Below, piece after piece: positions 28,850 to 37,174 of a DNA stretch of 64,000 nucleotides. The notes below the pieces were generated by a model. That model searched no databases. It was not told where the DNA came from and was given only the letters and a program-made list of their open reading frames with translations. This stretch comes from Microcoleus vaginatus PCC 9802 (GTDB taxonomy: Bacteria > Cyanobacteriota > Cyanobacteriia > Cyanobacteriales > Microcoleaceae), in assembly GCA_022701275.1 (NCBI GenBank), contig CP031740.1, positions 817,001 to 881,000 on the forward strand, read 5' to 3'. The position numbers and the translations under genes are program-made. Positions within the stretch are counted from its first letter, which is position 1. Each line of letters begins with the position of its first letter.

Positions 28850-29503
28850 CTATTCAGGAGTTAATGCAGCGTAGTTAATCGGGTGTCGCATATCCCATTG
28901 CAATTCGGCTAAAACGAGCAAGCTCAATACCATTACGGCTCCCGTAAATAGGAAAGACCAACCGCCGGTATAAGGTAAAATTAAAATCCCCGACAGGTGA
29001 AAGAAACTTGCCGCTAAAAGCGCGCGCGATCGCACTGCGAATCCAGTCCCAAAATACCCAATTACCCTCATTCCCAACCACAGGGGACAGAGATTCGCCA
29101 ACACTTTTTCCCAACCTAAAAAAATGCCCAAGTCGGTCAGCAGCAATCCTAATAACATTAGTATTACCCCACCGTAAAGCACCCAAGTCAAGCGTTCTAT
29201 TTTGACCCAAGAGTATGTCATGCTTACCATTGCTCCTGTACCTACGAGGCTGAGCACTGACCACAAACCTGCTTGCAATATCCAACTCACAGGAAAAAAT
29301 TGTGCTGTGCCGAACATGGGTATTAACAGCAAGCTCCACAGCAGGCAAGCTCGATCGAGACAAGTATAAAATTTTGAATAAAATCGATCTTTGCCAAGGG
29401 GAAACTGAACCTGCCAAAGCCCTTCTAACTCCTGAACCTCCATGTTAAGCTGTTTGCGGCGCAGAGGCGGAACTGAATAATTAAAAAAGATCCTATCTGA
29501 CAC
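28850..29503 (-). CDS. Multi-pass membrane protein of unknown function
   Basis: A 217-residue protein with about six hydrophobic helices between residues 50 and 200 (for example WSLLLIPMFGTAQFF, VLYGGVILMLLGLLLTDLGI and LFTGAVMVLSLLVLA). The first 45 residues are soluble and charged (MEVQELEGLWQVQFPLGK). I do not recognise a family. The frame opens with GTG at 29503; an ATG at 29443 gives a 197-residue form, and neither has a clear ribosome site. No paired gene is evident. Confidence 0.6.
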   Translation of the reverse strand: MSDRIFFNYSVPPLRRKQLNMEVQELEGLWQVQFPLGKDRFYSKFYTCLDRACLLWSLLLIPMFGTAQFFPVSWILQAGLWSVLSLVGTGAMVSMTYSWVKIERLTWVLYGGVILMLLGLLLTDLGIFLGWEKVLANLCPLWLGMRVIGYFGTGFAVRSRALLAASFFHLSGILILPYTGGWSFLFTGAVMVLSLLVLAELQWDMRHPINYAALTPE

Positions 29504-29745
29504 TATTAAAATTTACAATTAGTTGCTTAGGTACTATCTCAACAGCTATCGCTCTAATTGCAATCTGTCAATCGGATTAATCTAGTTAAATCTATTATTA
29601 TAGGCCGGCAGTAATAGTTACTAGATCCTAGCAGGTCAGACAGGAAGAGATAGATTTCACAAGTGGATAAAATAGCTCTTGCGACAGATGGCTGCGATAT
29701 TAGTTCTTGGGTACTTTTAAAATAGTCAACTTTGTTACCGAATTT

Positions 29746-30465
29746 ATGCTCACTTCATCCCATCCTCTGAAACAGGTATTCCACTGCCCGGAAGAATCGG
29801 ATTTTTACGCGCACTGCTTGGAAAGTTTAGTGTTAAATGCTAGTGACAATTCTCAACTTATCGTAGAGTTTGGTTCAGGAGAGGGAAGTCCAGTTATTAA
29901 GTCTTTGCTGAGAAGTGATTTTGACGGGACCATACAGGGATTTGAGCTAAATAATGTAGCTTGGAAAATTGCTCAGTCTCAAATTAAGGAATATGAACTG
30001 AGCGAAAAATACACCGTCAACAATTGCTCTTTTTTTGATTCGCCTTTATACGAGTCGGCGGATTGTGTCATCTCAAATCCGCCTTACTTGCCGGCGGTGG
30101 ATGATAAGATTTACCAGCCGCTGTTGCACGGCGGGAGTGATGGTTGTACAATTGCTAAGAAACTTTTATCTTTGGGCTGCGATGAAGTTTTGTTGATGGT
30201 TTCTAGCTATTCTAATCCTGTGGGTTTGATCGATTATGCCTTGGATCGAGGCTACTCGGTTGCGAATTTTGAAATTGCACCTTTAAATTTTGGCTATTAT
30301 AGTTCGGAACCCAAAGTGAAAAGCGCGATCGCCACTCTCAGAGAACAGGGAATGGCTTTTTATTCGGAAAACATCTATCTGCTGGCCGGAGTTTTGTTTA
30401 AGAAGCACCAAAAAGCGCAAAGAGATTTGTCGATCGAGCTAATTAAGTTAATGACAGCATTTTAA
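29746..30465 (+). CDS. SAM-dependent methyltransferase with NPPY motif
   Basis: A 239-residue class I methyltransferase: motif I VEFGSGEGSPV near residue 45, an acidic residue at the end of strand 2 (GFELNN), and the active-site NPPY (ISNPPYLPAVDD). NPPY is used by enzymes that methylate amide or exocyclic nitrogens, such as HemK/PrmC and N6-adenine or guanine methyltransferases, so the target is probably a glutamine side chain or a nucleobase. It lacks the N-terminal helical domain of PrmC. ATG at 29746 is chosen; a TTG 13 codons upstream is also open. It ends in front of a large hairpin. Confidence 0.8.
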   Translation: MLTSSHPLKQVFHCPEESDFYAHCLESLVLNASDNSQLIVEFGSGEGSPVIKSLLRSDFDGTIQGFELNNVAWKIAQSQIKEYELSEKYTVNNCSFFDSPLYESADCVISNPPYLPAVDDKIYQPLLHGGSDGCTIAKKLLSLGCDEVLLMVSSYSNPVGLIDYALDRGYSVANFEIAPLNFGYYSSEPKVKSAIATLREQGMAFYSENIYLLAGVLFKKHQKAQRDLSIELIKLMTAF

Positions 30466-30502
30466 AATACAGCGGTGCCTCTGAGATGTTGCACCATTGT
30501 CA

Positions 30503-30568
30503 GCAACAGGCAAGATGCCTGTTCCACAAAGAAGGTATTTCTTGTGGAACAGGCATCTTGCCTGTTGC
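30503..30568. terminator. 27-bp perfect inverted repeat hairpin
   Basis: 30503-30529 and 30542-30568 are perfect inverted copies with a 12-base loop. The arm contains CAGGCAAGATGCCTGTTCCA, itself partly palindromic (GGCAAGATGCC) and found elsewhere (22518). It lies between convergent genes, where a bidirectional terminator would be useful, but it has no T-run and may be a mobile repeat pair. 30598-30627 adds a weaker AGGGTGC/GCACCCT hairpin. Confidence 0.65.
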
Positions 30569-30637
30569 TCAAAGGCTTATTGAGAACGTACAAGATCTAG
30601 GGTGCATCAATCTCTGACGCACCCTACTATATAGCCG

Positions 30638-31738
30638 TTAATTCCGTTCTGCGGCTTGGATCGATCGCACTACAGCCGCGCCAGCCCGATCGCCGATCGA
30701 CTTCTCCTGATCGTACCCCAACACCAGCTCCCAAGCCTCCTGCGGGTATCTATCAACCAGCGGGATCGCCACTTCATCCAACATCCAGCGGCCGTGACGC
30801 TCGTCTTCTTTGATGTGGAGTTCCCAATAACCCATCGCAGCCTGCGAGAGGCCCAAACGCTGGGCGGCGGCTAGATAATTGCGGTAAGCCACGGGCCCCG
30901 CCACCTCAAAATAAGTGAGTCCGCCGTTGTAGCGCAGAAAATGGCGCTTGCGTTCCGTCAGCAGAAAGTTGTGATTAATGCTTGCGAGCACTTCCCAAGG
31001 CACTAAATCGAAGTACGCTTCTGGTTCTGTACTCATATCGAATTCAGCCAGCATCTGAGCAAAAAAGGTCGAGTGCTTGCGGGGGAGGCGACCGCCGCCG
31101 TATTCTTCCATCAGCACTCGCGTAAGGGTACACTGAATTTCGTTGCCGGCACCGCCGAGGATGCGAGAAAGGCGGCTGGCTTCAACTAAACCGTCGAAAG
31201 AGGCGATCGCCAGCAGGTGTTTGTATCCCTCTTCAGTCATCTGTTCCCGCTGGTAGCGATCGAGCTCAGTTAACGGAGGATCGACATCGGCGGCGGCGCG
31301 ATCGCGCAGGGCTTGCTTGACATCCGGCAATTTTTGCAGCGCTGCAACGTCGATTTGCGCCAGTTCCCACTGCTGCCAAGGTTCCTCAATGCGATCGCGC
31401 ACAGAACGCAAATAGTGCGAGCGCTCGTTGTTGTAGCGGCGCAAATCGTCGTACCAAAACAAGTTGAGGCGGTTGATACGGTAAAGCACGCGCTGCAAGA
31501 AGCGGTGAGCGGCCTCATCGCCCGGTTCCTGTTGGTAAGCTGCTTGAATTGCATAGGCGATCGCGCTTTCAAAATCGCTGACAAGTAACGGTTTTGCCGC
31601 CACCGTCTTGTCTAAATCCTCGACTTCTAGCAAATTGACAAATTGCCGATCGGCTGCTTCGTAATTTGGGGGTGCGGGTTGCTTTTTGGGAAGACTCGGC
31701 GAGTCGGAAGAAGGAAGTATCTCTAGGGTGTTTTGCAT
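30638..31738 (-). CDS. Haem-oxygenase-like iron-containing redox enzyme (HDO superfamily)
   Basis: A 366-residue all-helical protein. After a disordered 30-residue N-terminus it has a helical bundle whose C-terminal half carries the metal-site pattern of haem-oxygenase-like di-iron enzymes: EEYGGGRLPRKHSTFF (Glu and His on one helix) and YWELHIKEDERHGRW (Glu, His, then Glu/His) about 90 residues later. Known members (UndA, CADD, SznF-type) use O2 to cleave, desaturate or N-oxygenate small molecules. The substrate here cannot be read. The protein is longer than UndA by about 100 residues at the N-terminus. It stands alone on its strand. Confidence 0.75.
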   Translation of the reverse strand: MQNTLEILPSSDSPSLPKKQPAPPNYEAADRQFVNLLEVEDLDKTVAAKPLLVSDFESAIAYAIQAAYQQEPGDEAAHRFLQRVLYRINRLNLFWYDDLRRYNNERSHYLRSVRDRIEEPWQQWELAQIDVAALQKLPDVKQALRDRAAADVDPPLTELDRYQREQMTEEGYKHLLAIASFDGLVEASRLSRILGGAGNEIQCTLTRVLMEEYGGGRLPRKHSTFFAQMLAEFDMSTEPEAYFDLVPWEVLASINHNFLLTERKRHFLRYNGGLTYFEVAGPVAYRNYLAAAQRLGLSQAAMGYWELHIKEDERHGRWMLDEVAIPLVDRYPQEAWELVLGYDQEKSIGDRAGAAVVRSIQAAERN

Positions 31739-31910
31739 GGAATAAAGTTATGCTAACTCTAATTATTGTGCTGCCTGCCCAAACAGCCAACCGTTGCAGA
31801 TTGCTGAGGATAATGGCTACTTTTCTTGAAGATAGCTAATCTGTCCGCACGATACACCTTTCTATTGATAGAGATTTGACAGAAATCAATTTGGTCACAA
31901 CTGCCCCGAT

Positions 31911-32525
31911 TCATTCCGAAAGCAGGGTGACTGAGGGAGACTTTATCAAGCTGTGCAAAGTAATTGGGGCTAATATCTGGGCATCTTTTGCAGCCGGCAC
32001 TGCTTGCCGCCACGCTTTGATACCGCCTGAAAGGACAACAACATTCACGCTAATATCCTTAATCTTATTAGTCTCATTTCCTCCAGATTCTTGGGAATAC
32101 CGAGCGATTTTTTCCAACTGTTTGTATGCTTTAACCGATCGCCCTCCTCTGGCACAATAAAGTACAATTACGGGCTGATTTCGCTCGGATTTAACCCTAG
32201 CTTTTACAATGGATTGAATCTGCGTGACACCGAACCCCATCTCAATATCAATTATGGGAACAAGGGGACTTTCACCGATGCGATCTTCCGCGTATTCTTC
32301 GGGCGATCGCACATCAATCAAAATCACTGGTTTCAACTCACCCTGCTGCAATTGCTCAACCGTTACTTGTTTCGTATTTAAACTGGCGATAAAAGTTAGG
32401 ATATCCATGTGATGAAATAGGGCAACTGCACCCACAGAAGCAACACTCATCAAGCCGAAACCCATAATTACTTGCAAAAGGCGAGAATAGCGATTAATAC
32501 CTGGTTTTGCATTTTCATCTAGCAT
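31911..32525 (-). CDS. Membrane-anchored rhodanese-domain protein
   Basis: A 204-residue protein with one membrane segment (about residues 18-45, VIMGFGLMSVASVGAVALFH) followed by a rhodanese domain: VILIDVRSPEEYAEDRIGES, the active-site loop CARGGRS with the catalytic cysteine, and VVVLSGGIKAWRQAV. It would act as a sulfurtransferase or sulfur carrier at the membrane. Its start overlaps the stop of the fatty-acid hydroxylase-like gene by 11 bases, so the two are translationally coupled and form an operon. The C-terminal 30 residues after the rhodanese fold are unassigned. Confidence 0.88.
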   Translation of the reverse strand: MLDENAKPGINRYSRLLQVIMGFGLMSVASVGAVALFHHMDILTFIASLNTKQVTVEQLQQGELKPVILIDVRSPEEYAEDRIGESPLVPIIDIEMGFGVTQIQSIVKARVKSERNQPVIVLYCARGGRSVKAYKQLEKIARYSQESGGNETNKIKDISVNVVVLSGGIKAWRQAVPAAKDAQILAPITLHSLIKSPSVTLLSE

Positions 32526-33285
32526 TTTTCATCATCCTTAAAAATGGAAAGAATATTTGTCCGACATATCCAGCAGGTAGAGAATCAGAGATTCCATATT
32601 TATGAGGCATTTTTTTCGCTGGCATATACATAGTGCCAAATAGCAAATCTAACAGTGGCAACTGAACAGCAAAGTTTTTGGTGTTGATTTGGGGAATTTT
32701 ACTGTGATGCCAGTGATGAAATTGTGGGGTTGCTACGAACCATTTTAGGATGCCAAATTTTAATTTAATATTAGAATGAATCAAGAAAGCGAGCGCCGCC
32801 GAATAAAGAGCATAAACTACCAAACTCTCCTGAGTAAATCCCAACCAGTAAAGAGGCATAATTTTGCAAATCTGAGTAAAAATTTGCTCGCAGGGATGCA
32901 CCCGCACTGCTGCTAACCAATCCATGTGTTCAATGCTGTGATGGACTGCATGAAATTGCCAAAGCCAGGGTACTTCATGCAGCAGCCGGTGAGCGAAATA
33001 ATATGCCATATCGGAAACGATAACTGCTTCTGCCAACTGCAACCAGACAGGTTGAGAGGCTACTTTGCTTTGCAATTCCGGGTTGACTAAATTAGTTATC
33101 AGCGACAAAATTACAGTCACAACAATAGCGCCTGATCTGCCAATAAAGTGACCTGTAAAAAAATAAGTAGCATCGGTTGCCCATCCGAGACGGAATATCT
33201 TTTGCTTGTGCAAGGATAAGATTCTTTCGAGGGGAATGAAGATGCCCGCTAAGACGATGAAGCCTTTGACAATTTCAGGTAACAT
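32515..33285 (-). CDS. Sterol desaturase/fatty acid hydroxylase family membrane protein
   Basis: A 256-residue integral membrane di-iron enzyme. The three histidine boxes are present: HRLLHE, HAVHHSIEHMDW, and HHWHHS. These bind two irons and use O2 to hydroxylate or desaturate a lipid. Four to five hydrophobic segments surround them. Members in cyanobacteria act on carotenoids, fatty acids or sterol-like substrates; the exact one is unknown. It is followed with an 11-base overlap by the membrane rhodanese, an unusual pairing. Confidence 0.88.
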   Translation of the reverse strand: MLPEIVKGFIVLAGIFIPLERILSLHKQKIFRLGWATDATYFFTGHFIGRSGAIVVTVILSLITNLVNPELQSKVASQPVWLQLAEAVIVSDMAYYFAHRLLHEVPWLWQFHAVHHSIEHMDWLAAVRVHPCEQIFTQICKIMPLYWLGFTQESLVVYALYSAALAFLIHSNIKLKFGILKWFVATPQFHHWHHSKIPQINTKNFAVQLPLLDLLFGTMYMPAKKMPHKYGISDSLPAGYVGQIFFPFLRMMKNAR

Positions 33286-33308
33286 GAGATTCTGATTAAT
33301 GTCGATAT

Positions 33309-33947
33309 TTACTTAAGCACGTCCCTACTACCAGCACCGCAGACAGGATTACCATTCTTAAGGATAGGAGCAGACGGTTGGGTATTTCCAGGAGAATTTG
33401 CTTCACACAGAATGGATACAGTAGTCTTCTCTTTGTTAGCTGCTTTGGAAACAGGTACTAAAAATACAGCCCCGACATAGCTAGTAATATCCTTAGTTTC
33501 CCTGATGGATACTCCATAACTAAACGCAGCATTTTTTGTAGCGATGATTGAATATTTATAGTTTGTTGTCTGAGTTTTAATGCCGAGACCCAGGCCATCC
33601 ATGGACTTAGAAAATGTACCATCCTCGGCGTATATTGCTTGTTGAGCTCTGTTCATTGCGTTAACATATTGTTTAGCTTCTGATCGCTTCGCCTTGCCAC
33701 CACAACCGCTAGAAAGAAGGAGGGTGTTCGCAGCAAATATCAGGACCACAGGAACATAAATAAAAGTGATCCTCAGTAAAGTTCCTACACAAGATTTACT
33801 TTTTTTGTTAGGGGGAATGTTTTTTTCTGAAGATGGCGCTTGTTTGTTAAGTGCATCGAGTTGAGGGTTTGTCTTAAGCTGCTTGGTTGTTCTCGATACT
33901 GCTTGTTTGTTGAGTGCATCGAGTTGAGGATTTTTTTTAAGCTGCAT
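33309..33947 (-). CDS. Pilin_GH (type IV pilin-like G/H) protein with N-terminal duplication
   Basis: A 212-residue protein. Residues 60-80 form a membrane segment (LLRITFIYVPVVLIFAANTL). The C-terminal domain (about 88-212) is of the type IV pilin-like G and H family: EAKQYVNAMNRAQQAIYAED, then GIKTQTTNYKY, YVGAVFLVPV, and paired cysteines (SILCE, PVCGAG). Unlike the relatives at 37851 and 38684, it has a 45-residue cytoplasmic N-terminus holding a tandem duplication QL(K)xNPQLDALNKQA. A classical pilin leader is absent, so it is probably a membrane-anchored pilin-like protein rather than a fibre subunit. It sits 23 bases behind the hydroxylase on the same strand order (upstream of it). Confidence 0.78.
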   Translation of the reverse strand: MQLKKNPQLDALNKQAVSRTTKQLKTNPQLDALNKQAPSSEKNIPPNKKSKSCVGTLLRITFIYVPVVLIFAANTLLLSSGCGGKAKRSEAKQYVNAMNRAQQAIYAEDGTFSKSMDGLGLGIKTQTTNYKYSIIATKNAAFSYGVSIRETKDITSYVGAVFLVPVSKAANKEKTTVSILCEANSPGNTQPSAPILKNGNPVCGAGSRDVLK

Positions 33948-33988
33948 GGTAGTTGTCCGAATGTGTTAGCAGAGTAGTTTTCAAGTGA

Positions 33989-34024
33989 TTGACATACTCC
34001 CCGGCGTAAACACATGGGGATTCT
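33989..34024. repeat. Probable IS200/IS605-family end remnant
   Basis: TGACATACTCCCCGGCGTAA followed by ACACATGGGGATTCT has the subterminal CCCC...GGGG hairpin and the flanking bases common at the ends of cyanobacterial IS200/IS605 elements. A related copy lies at 43444-43475. No transposase or TnpB gene is nearby. Confidence 0.4.
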
Positions 34025-34519
34025 AGAGTCAAACAGCGAGTGTACGCGTAGCTTGTCTAACATCGCCTAATCTAACAGTCGAGATTAAGAAAAACAAGCA
34101 AGTTATTGTTAGCGTCGTTTTCACCCAGTCCATTGAGTGCGGTGGGGTTTGCAAACCTCGCCTACTGCGCCTTGCTTCTACTCTATTTTTATTAAATCAC
34201 GTGGCTATTTGAGAACTTGAGTGAGTTCTCATCGACTTCTCATCAACTTTTCATTACTCCCTTCCCCCCAGAACACGATCTACTTCTTCTCTCCCCCACT
34301 CCCTCCAAGGGGGCAGGGCGGTTTCATTTTTCGTAGGGGCGGTGCTTCCGTGTCCGTGCCCTATCGCTGCAATGCCAATGGATCGCGTCGCTGGGGAGGG
34401 GTAGGCACGGGGGTACTACCCCTACAAAATCCTGATTTTTCTGATAATGAAACTCCCCTGGGGGGGTGGGGGGTTCTTGCTTCGTGTCCTTAGCATCTTC
34501 GCGGTTCAATAATTCGATA
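34025..34519. other. Intergenic mosaic of dispersed GC-rich repeats
   Basis: No gene. 34254-34480 is a mosaic of G/C-run repeats: CCTCCAAGGGGGCAGGG, GTAGGGGCGGTG ... GGCACGGGGGTACTACCCCTAC (an inverted pair around a 75-base loop) and ACTCCCCTGGGGGGGTGGGG. 34475-34510 has a TCTTCGCGGTTC motif like the reverse of the one at 53416. Confidence 0.45.
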
Positions 34520-36322
34520 TTATTTGCCATTTAGCCGATCGCGAAAATATTCCTCGTATAATCGACATCTCGGAATGTAATTATTTCCCTCTAATTTAAC
34601 CAATCCCATACTATTTAACTTAAACCCCCATTCTGACCTCAATCTAACTGGCTGGGAAACACTCACAACCTCTCTCATCGCCTCCATTAATTCGGAATAT
34701 TTCTCTAAATTCCATAAATGTCGGCGCAAATGGTCGCTGTAAATTGCCGCTTCAGTTCCTGCCGATTTTACCAACTGATTTAAACTCACATCTTGACGCG
34801 AAATGTGATAAATTGCCAGCCGTACCAAATAGGGATGACCTTCCACTAAGCCCATCAATTCTACAACTTCGCCATCATTCCAATTCAATCCGTGTCGCGC
34901 TGCTAAGTCTTGCACTTGCTGGGAATTAAACTCAGGCAAATCAATGGGCAACCCCACATTAAACGGCGATTTATTCACGTCCAGCGGGATATAAACTTCC
35001 GTCGAATGCACCACAATCAAGCGAAATTTTTTCCAAATATCTCGCCGTTTTGCTTCTTCATGCAAAGCGCGCAATAACCCAAAGAAGTCGTCGGCAATTT
35101 CCGGCGATTCAAACAGGCGATCGCTCTCATCCAACCCTAACGTCAGAGGTCTTGAGGATTCTGAAAGCAAATACTGTTCAAAATAAGCCTTGCAGCACTG
35201 ATTGCTGCCAATCAAATCGGCTAATTCCCAACACTTGGGCAACTGCTCCAGCATTCCTAACTCTTGACCGATGCTAGCACAAAACCACTGCAAAAATGTA
35301 TCTGAATTAGCGAATATTTTCCTATTGGCTAGCTGAAAACTCAGCGCTACTGTGCGAGAACCTTGCTGTTCTGCATGATGCAAAATCCTCGCCATCAAGG
35401 AAGTTTTGCCCATTTGTCTGGGCGCTTTTATGCGGATCAGCGCTCCCGGTTGGGCGATCGTCTCGTAACAGCGGGATTCGATCGGAGGGCGATCGATATA
35501 AAAACGAGAAGCTATTTCAACTTGTCCTCCCGGCAATTCTGGCGGCGCTGCTGGCAGGGGTTGAACTATTGACTGTTTAGTGCTAGTAATTACTTTCCAT
35601 TCTACAGCCAATTCATGGTCGGCAGTTAACGATGTGCGACCTTCTTTGATAAGCGTTAAAATTTTTGATAATAACTTAAATGAGTCGCCAACACCGCGCC
35701 ACAGCCAGGGCTGAATTCCTGCTAAATAGCTCAGTAAATCAAAAGAAAGCGGTGTATTTAATTCAAGTAAAATCGGTAAGATTGCGGGTTTATGAACAGT
35801 TAAATTGTGCAATTCTTTGGCTAGCTGCACTTGTTCCAATATCATTTCGCTAGCGGCCGATTCTTGGGAAATCAGCAACAGCAAATAATCGCAACGCTTT
35901 AAATATGAGGCTGAGTCGCTGCTGTTGTTAATAAAAAAGACTTCGTGGCCTCCCGCACTCAAAGCTTGGTGTAACTGCTGAGAAAGGGTGGTGTTTGAGG
36001 TCGATCGGGCGTTGGCGTTAGCGAAGCGATCCGAAGGAAAGCCCTCGAAGACGATCGCCACTTTTGCCCTCACCAGCACTACCTCCTCTGGCTCTGAATT
36101 AGCCTCAAAATCGGCTATATCGCGCCATTCCTGCCCCAATCCGCGACAAATTTCGATGAAATTGGCATAATCCACAGGTTTGCCATTCAGAAAATGGCTG
36201 ACAGTAGATTGCGCCATCCCTAAATCCTCAGCCAAGATTTTCTGACTGGGAAAGCCATTTCTCAAGAGACAGGATTTAACTGCGCGAATGCACTCTTCGC
36301 GCACCCTTAGCGATCGTGGCAT
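34520..36322 (-). CDS. HTH-TIR-AAA STAND-type protein, putative defence or conflict ATPase
   Basis: A 600-residue three-part protein. Residues 1-70: helix-turn-helix (QKILAEDLGMAQSTVSHFLN). Residues about 85-225: TIR-like alpha/beta domain (KVAIVFEGF, LSQQLHQALSAGGHEVFFI, YLKRCDYLLLLISQESAASE with MILEQVQLAKEL, where the first Glu after SAAS could be the NADase glutamate). Residues about 270-600: AAA-like ATPase of the PF14516 kind with P-loop APRQMGKTSLMAR and Walker B LTLGLDESDRLF, ending in a winged-helix-like region. TIR-STAND fusions in bacteria are known as antiphage NAD-depleting devices. It has no WD40 or TPR sensor. It is divergent from the NfeD gene and stands alone. Confidence 0.75.
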   Translation of the reverse strand: MPRSLRVREECIRAVKSCLLRNGFPSQKILAEDLGMAQSTVSHFLNGKPVDYANFIEICRGLGQEWRDIADFEANSEPEEVVLVRAKVAIVFEGFPSDRFANANARSTSNTTLSQQLHQALSAGGHEVFFINNSSDSASYLKRCDYLLLLISQESAASEMILEQVQLAKELHNLTVHKPAILPILLELNTPLSFDLLSYLAGIQPWLWRGVGDSFKLLSKILTLIKEGRTSLTADHELAVEWKVITSTKQSIVQPLPAAPPELPGGQVEIASRFYIDRPPIESRCYETIAQPGALIRIKAPRQMGKTSLMARILHHAEQQGSRTVALSFQLANRKIFANSDTFLQWFCASIGQELGMLEQLPKCWELADLIGSNQCCKAYFEQYLLSESSRPLTLGLDESDRLFESPEIADDFFGLLRALHEEAKRRDIWKKFRLIVVHSTEVYIPLDVNKSPFNVGLPIDLPEFNSQQVQDLAARHGLNWNDGEVVELMGLVEGHPYLVRLAIYHISRQDVSLNQLVKSAGTEAAIYSDHLRRHLWNLEKYSELMEAMREVVSVSQPVRLRSEWGFKLNSMGLVKLEGNNYIPRCRLYEEYFRDRLNGK

Positions 36323-36497
36323 TGCTTATCACAATCGAGACACTGAAACCATCATAAATGCCAACTGCCCCTAAAGTCGATGAAAAGTCGATGAAAAGTC
36401 GATGATTTTTCAAATAACTCAGTCGCCAACTCAAATAGCCGCCTGATTAGATTAGAAATAACAAGGTTGAATCCCATCAAAACGAGGTAAAAGCATT

Positions 36498-37043
36498 GTG
36501 TATTCTATCCTAATTTGGTCGCTGGCCTCAACCACTAATCAACCAGCTTTCGCCTTCACCCCGCCCCTATTCTGGCTGCTGCTCGGAGTTGTGCTTAGTG
36601 CGATGGAGCTATTAATCATCAAAACTCAGCCCCAAAAATACAGATTTTACCTGCTAATGATGGGAGCTTCGGCTTTAATTGAATCCTTTATTTTGTGGAG
36701 AGGATCTGTAGCATTTCAGTTTAGTTGGGCGAACATAATGTATGAAGATTTTGACTGGCAGATTTTCTACTGGATGGGGATAGCCCTCGCGCTGAGCATC
36801 TGGATTCGACCAATTTTTATTGTTCGCAAAAAGTTTGTCATTCCCGAAGCAACGGAAGCGACAACAATCTCCGAAATTTTCCCCGGAGAAACCGGAATGG
36901 TGATTTATGAAGGAGCTTCGTGGAAAGCTCGCAATGAAGATTCCCAAGGGGCGATCGCACCCAGACAAAAAGTTTACGTTTTGCGCCGCGAAGGAAACAC
37001 GCTGATTGTTGTACCTCACAGATTAATTCACATCAACGGCTAA
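36498..37043 (+). CDS. NfeD family membrane protein
   Basis: A 181-residue protein with three to four membrane helices in the first 110 residues (FWLLLGVVLSAMELLII, YLLMMGASALIESFILW, WMGIALALSIW) and a C-terminal OB-fold-like domain (SEIFPGETGMVIYEGASWKA, then KVYVLRREGNTLIVVP). This is the short, protease-free NfeD form. NfeD partners with SPFH proteins in membrane microdomains, and the next gene encodes one, which supports the call. Start is GTG at 36498, about ten bases after GAGG. Confidence 0.85.
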   Translation: MYSILIWSLASTTNQPAFAFTPPLFWLLLGVVLSAMELLIIKTQPQKYRFYLLMMGASALIESFILWRGSVAFQFSWANIMYEDFDWQIFYWMGIALALSIWIRPIFIVRKKFVIPEATEATTISEIFPGETGMVIYEGASWKARNEDSQGAIAPRQKVYVLRREGNTLIVVPHRLIHING

Positions 37044-37174
37044 ATCTGAGTTGGCTCTTTTATGACTCGGCGATTGAAATCGCTTCTTGCCAAACAAAGT
37101 CCCTCTCTAAGAGACTAAAAAATCACTATCAACTGTCAACTGTCAACTGTCAACTATTTACCAGGAGATTCATT

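Noticed and set aside
34221-34530. Short frames on both strands in the GC-rich mosaic
   Set aside because: They are translations of dispersed G/C-run repeats, not proteins.
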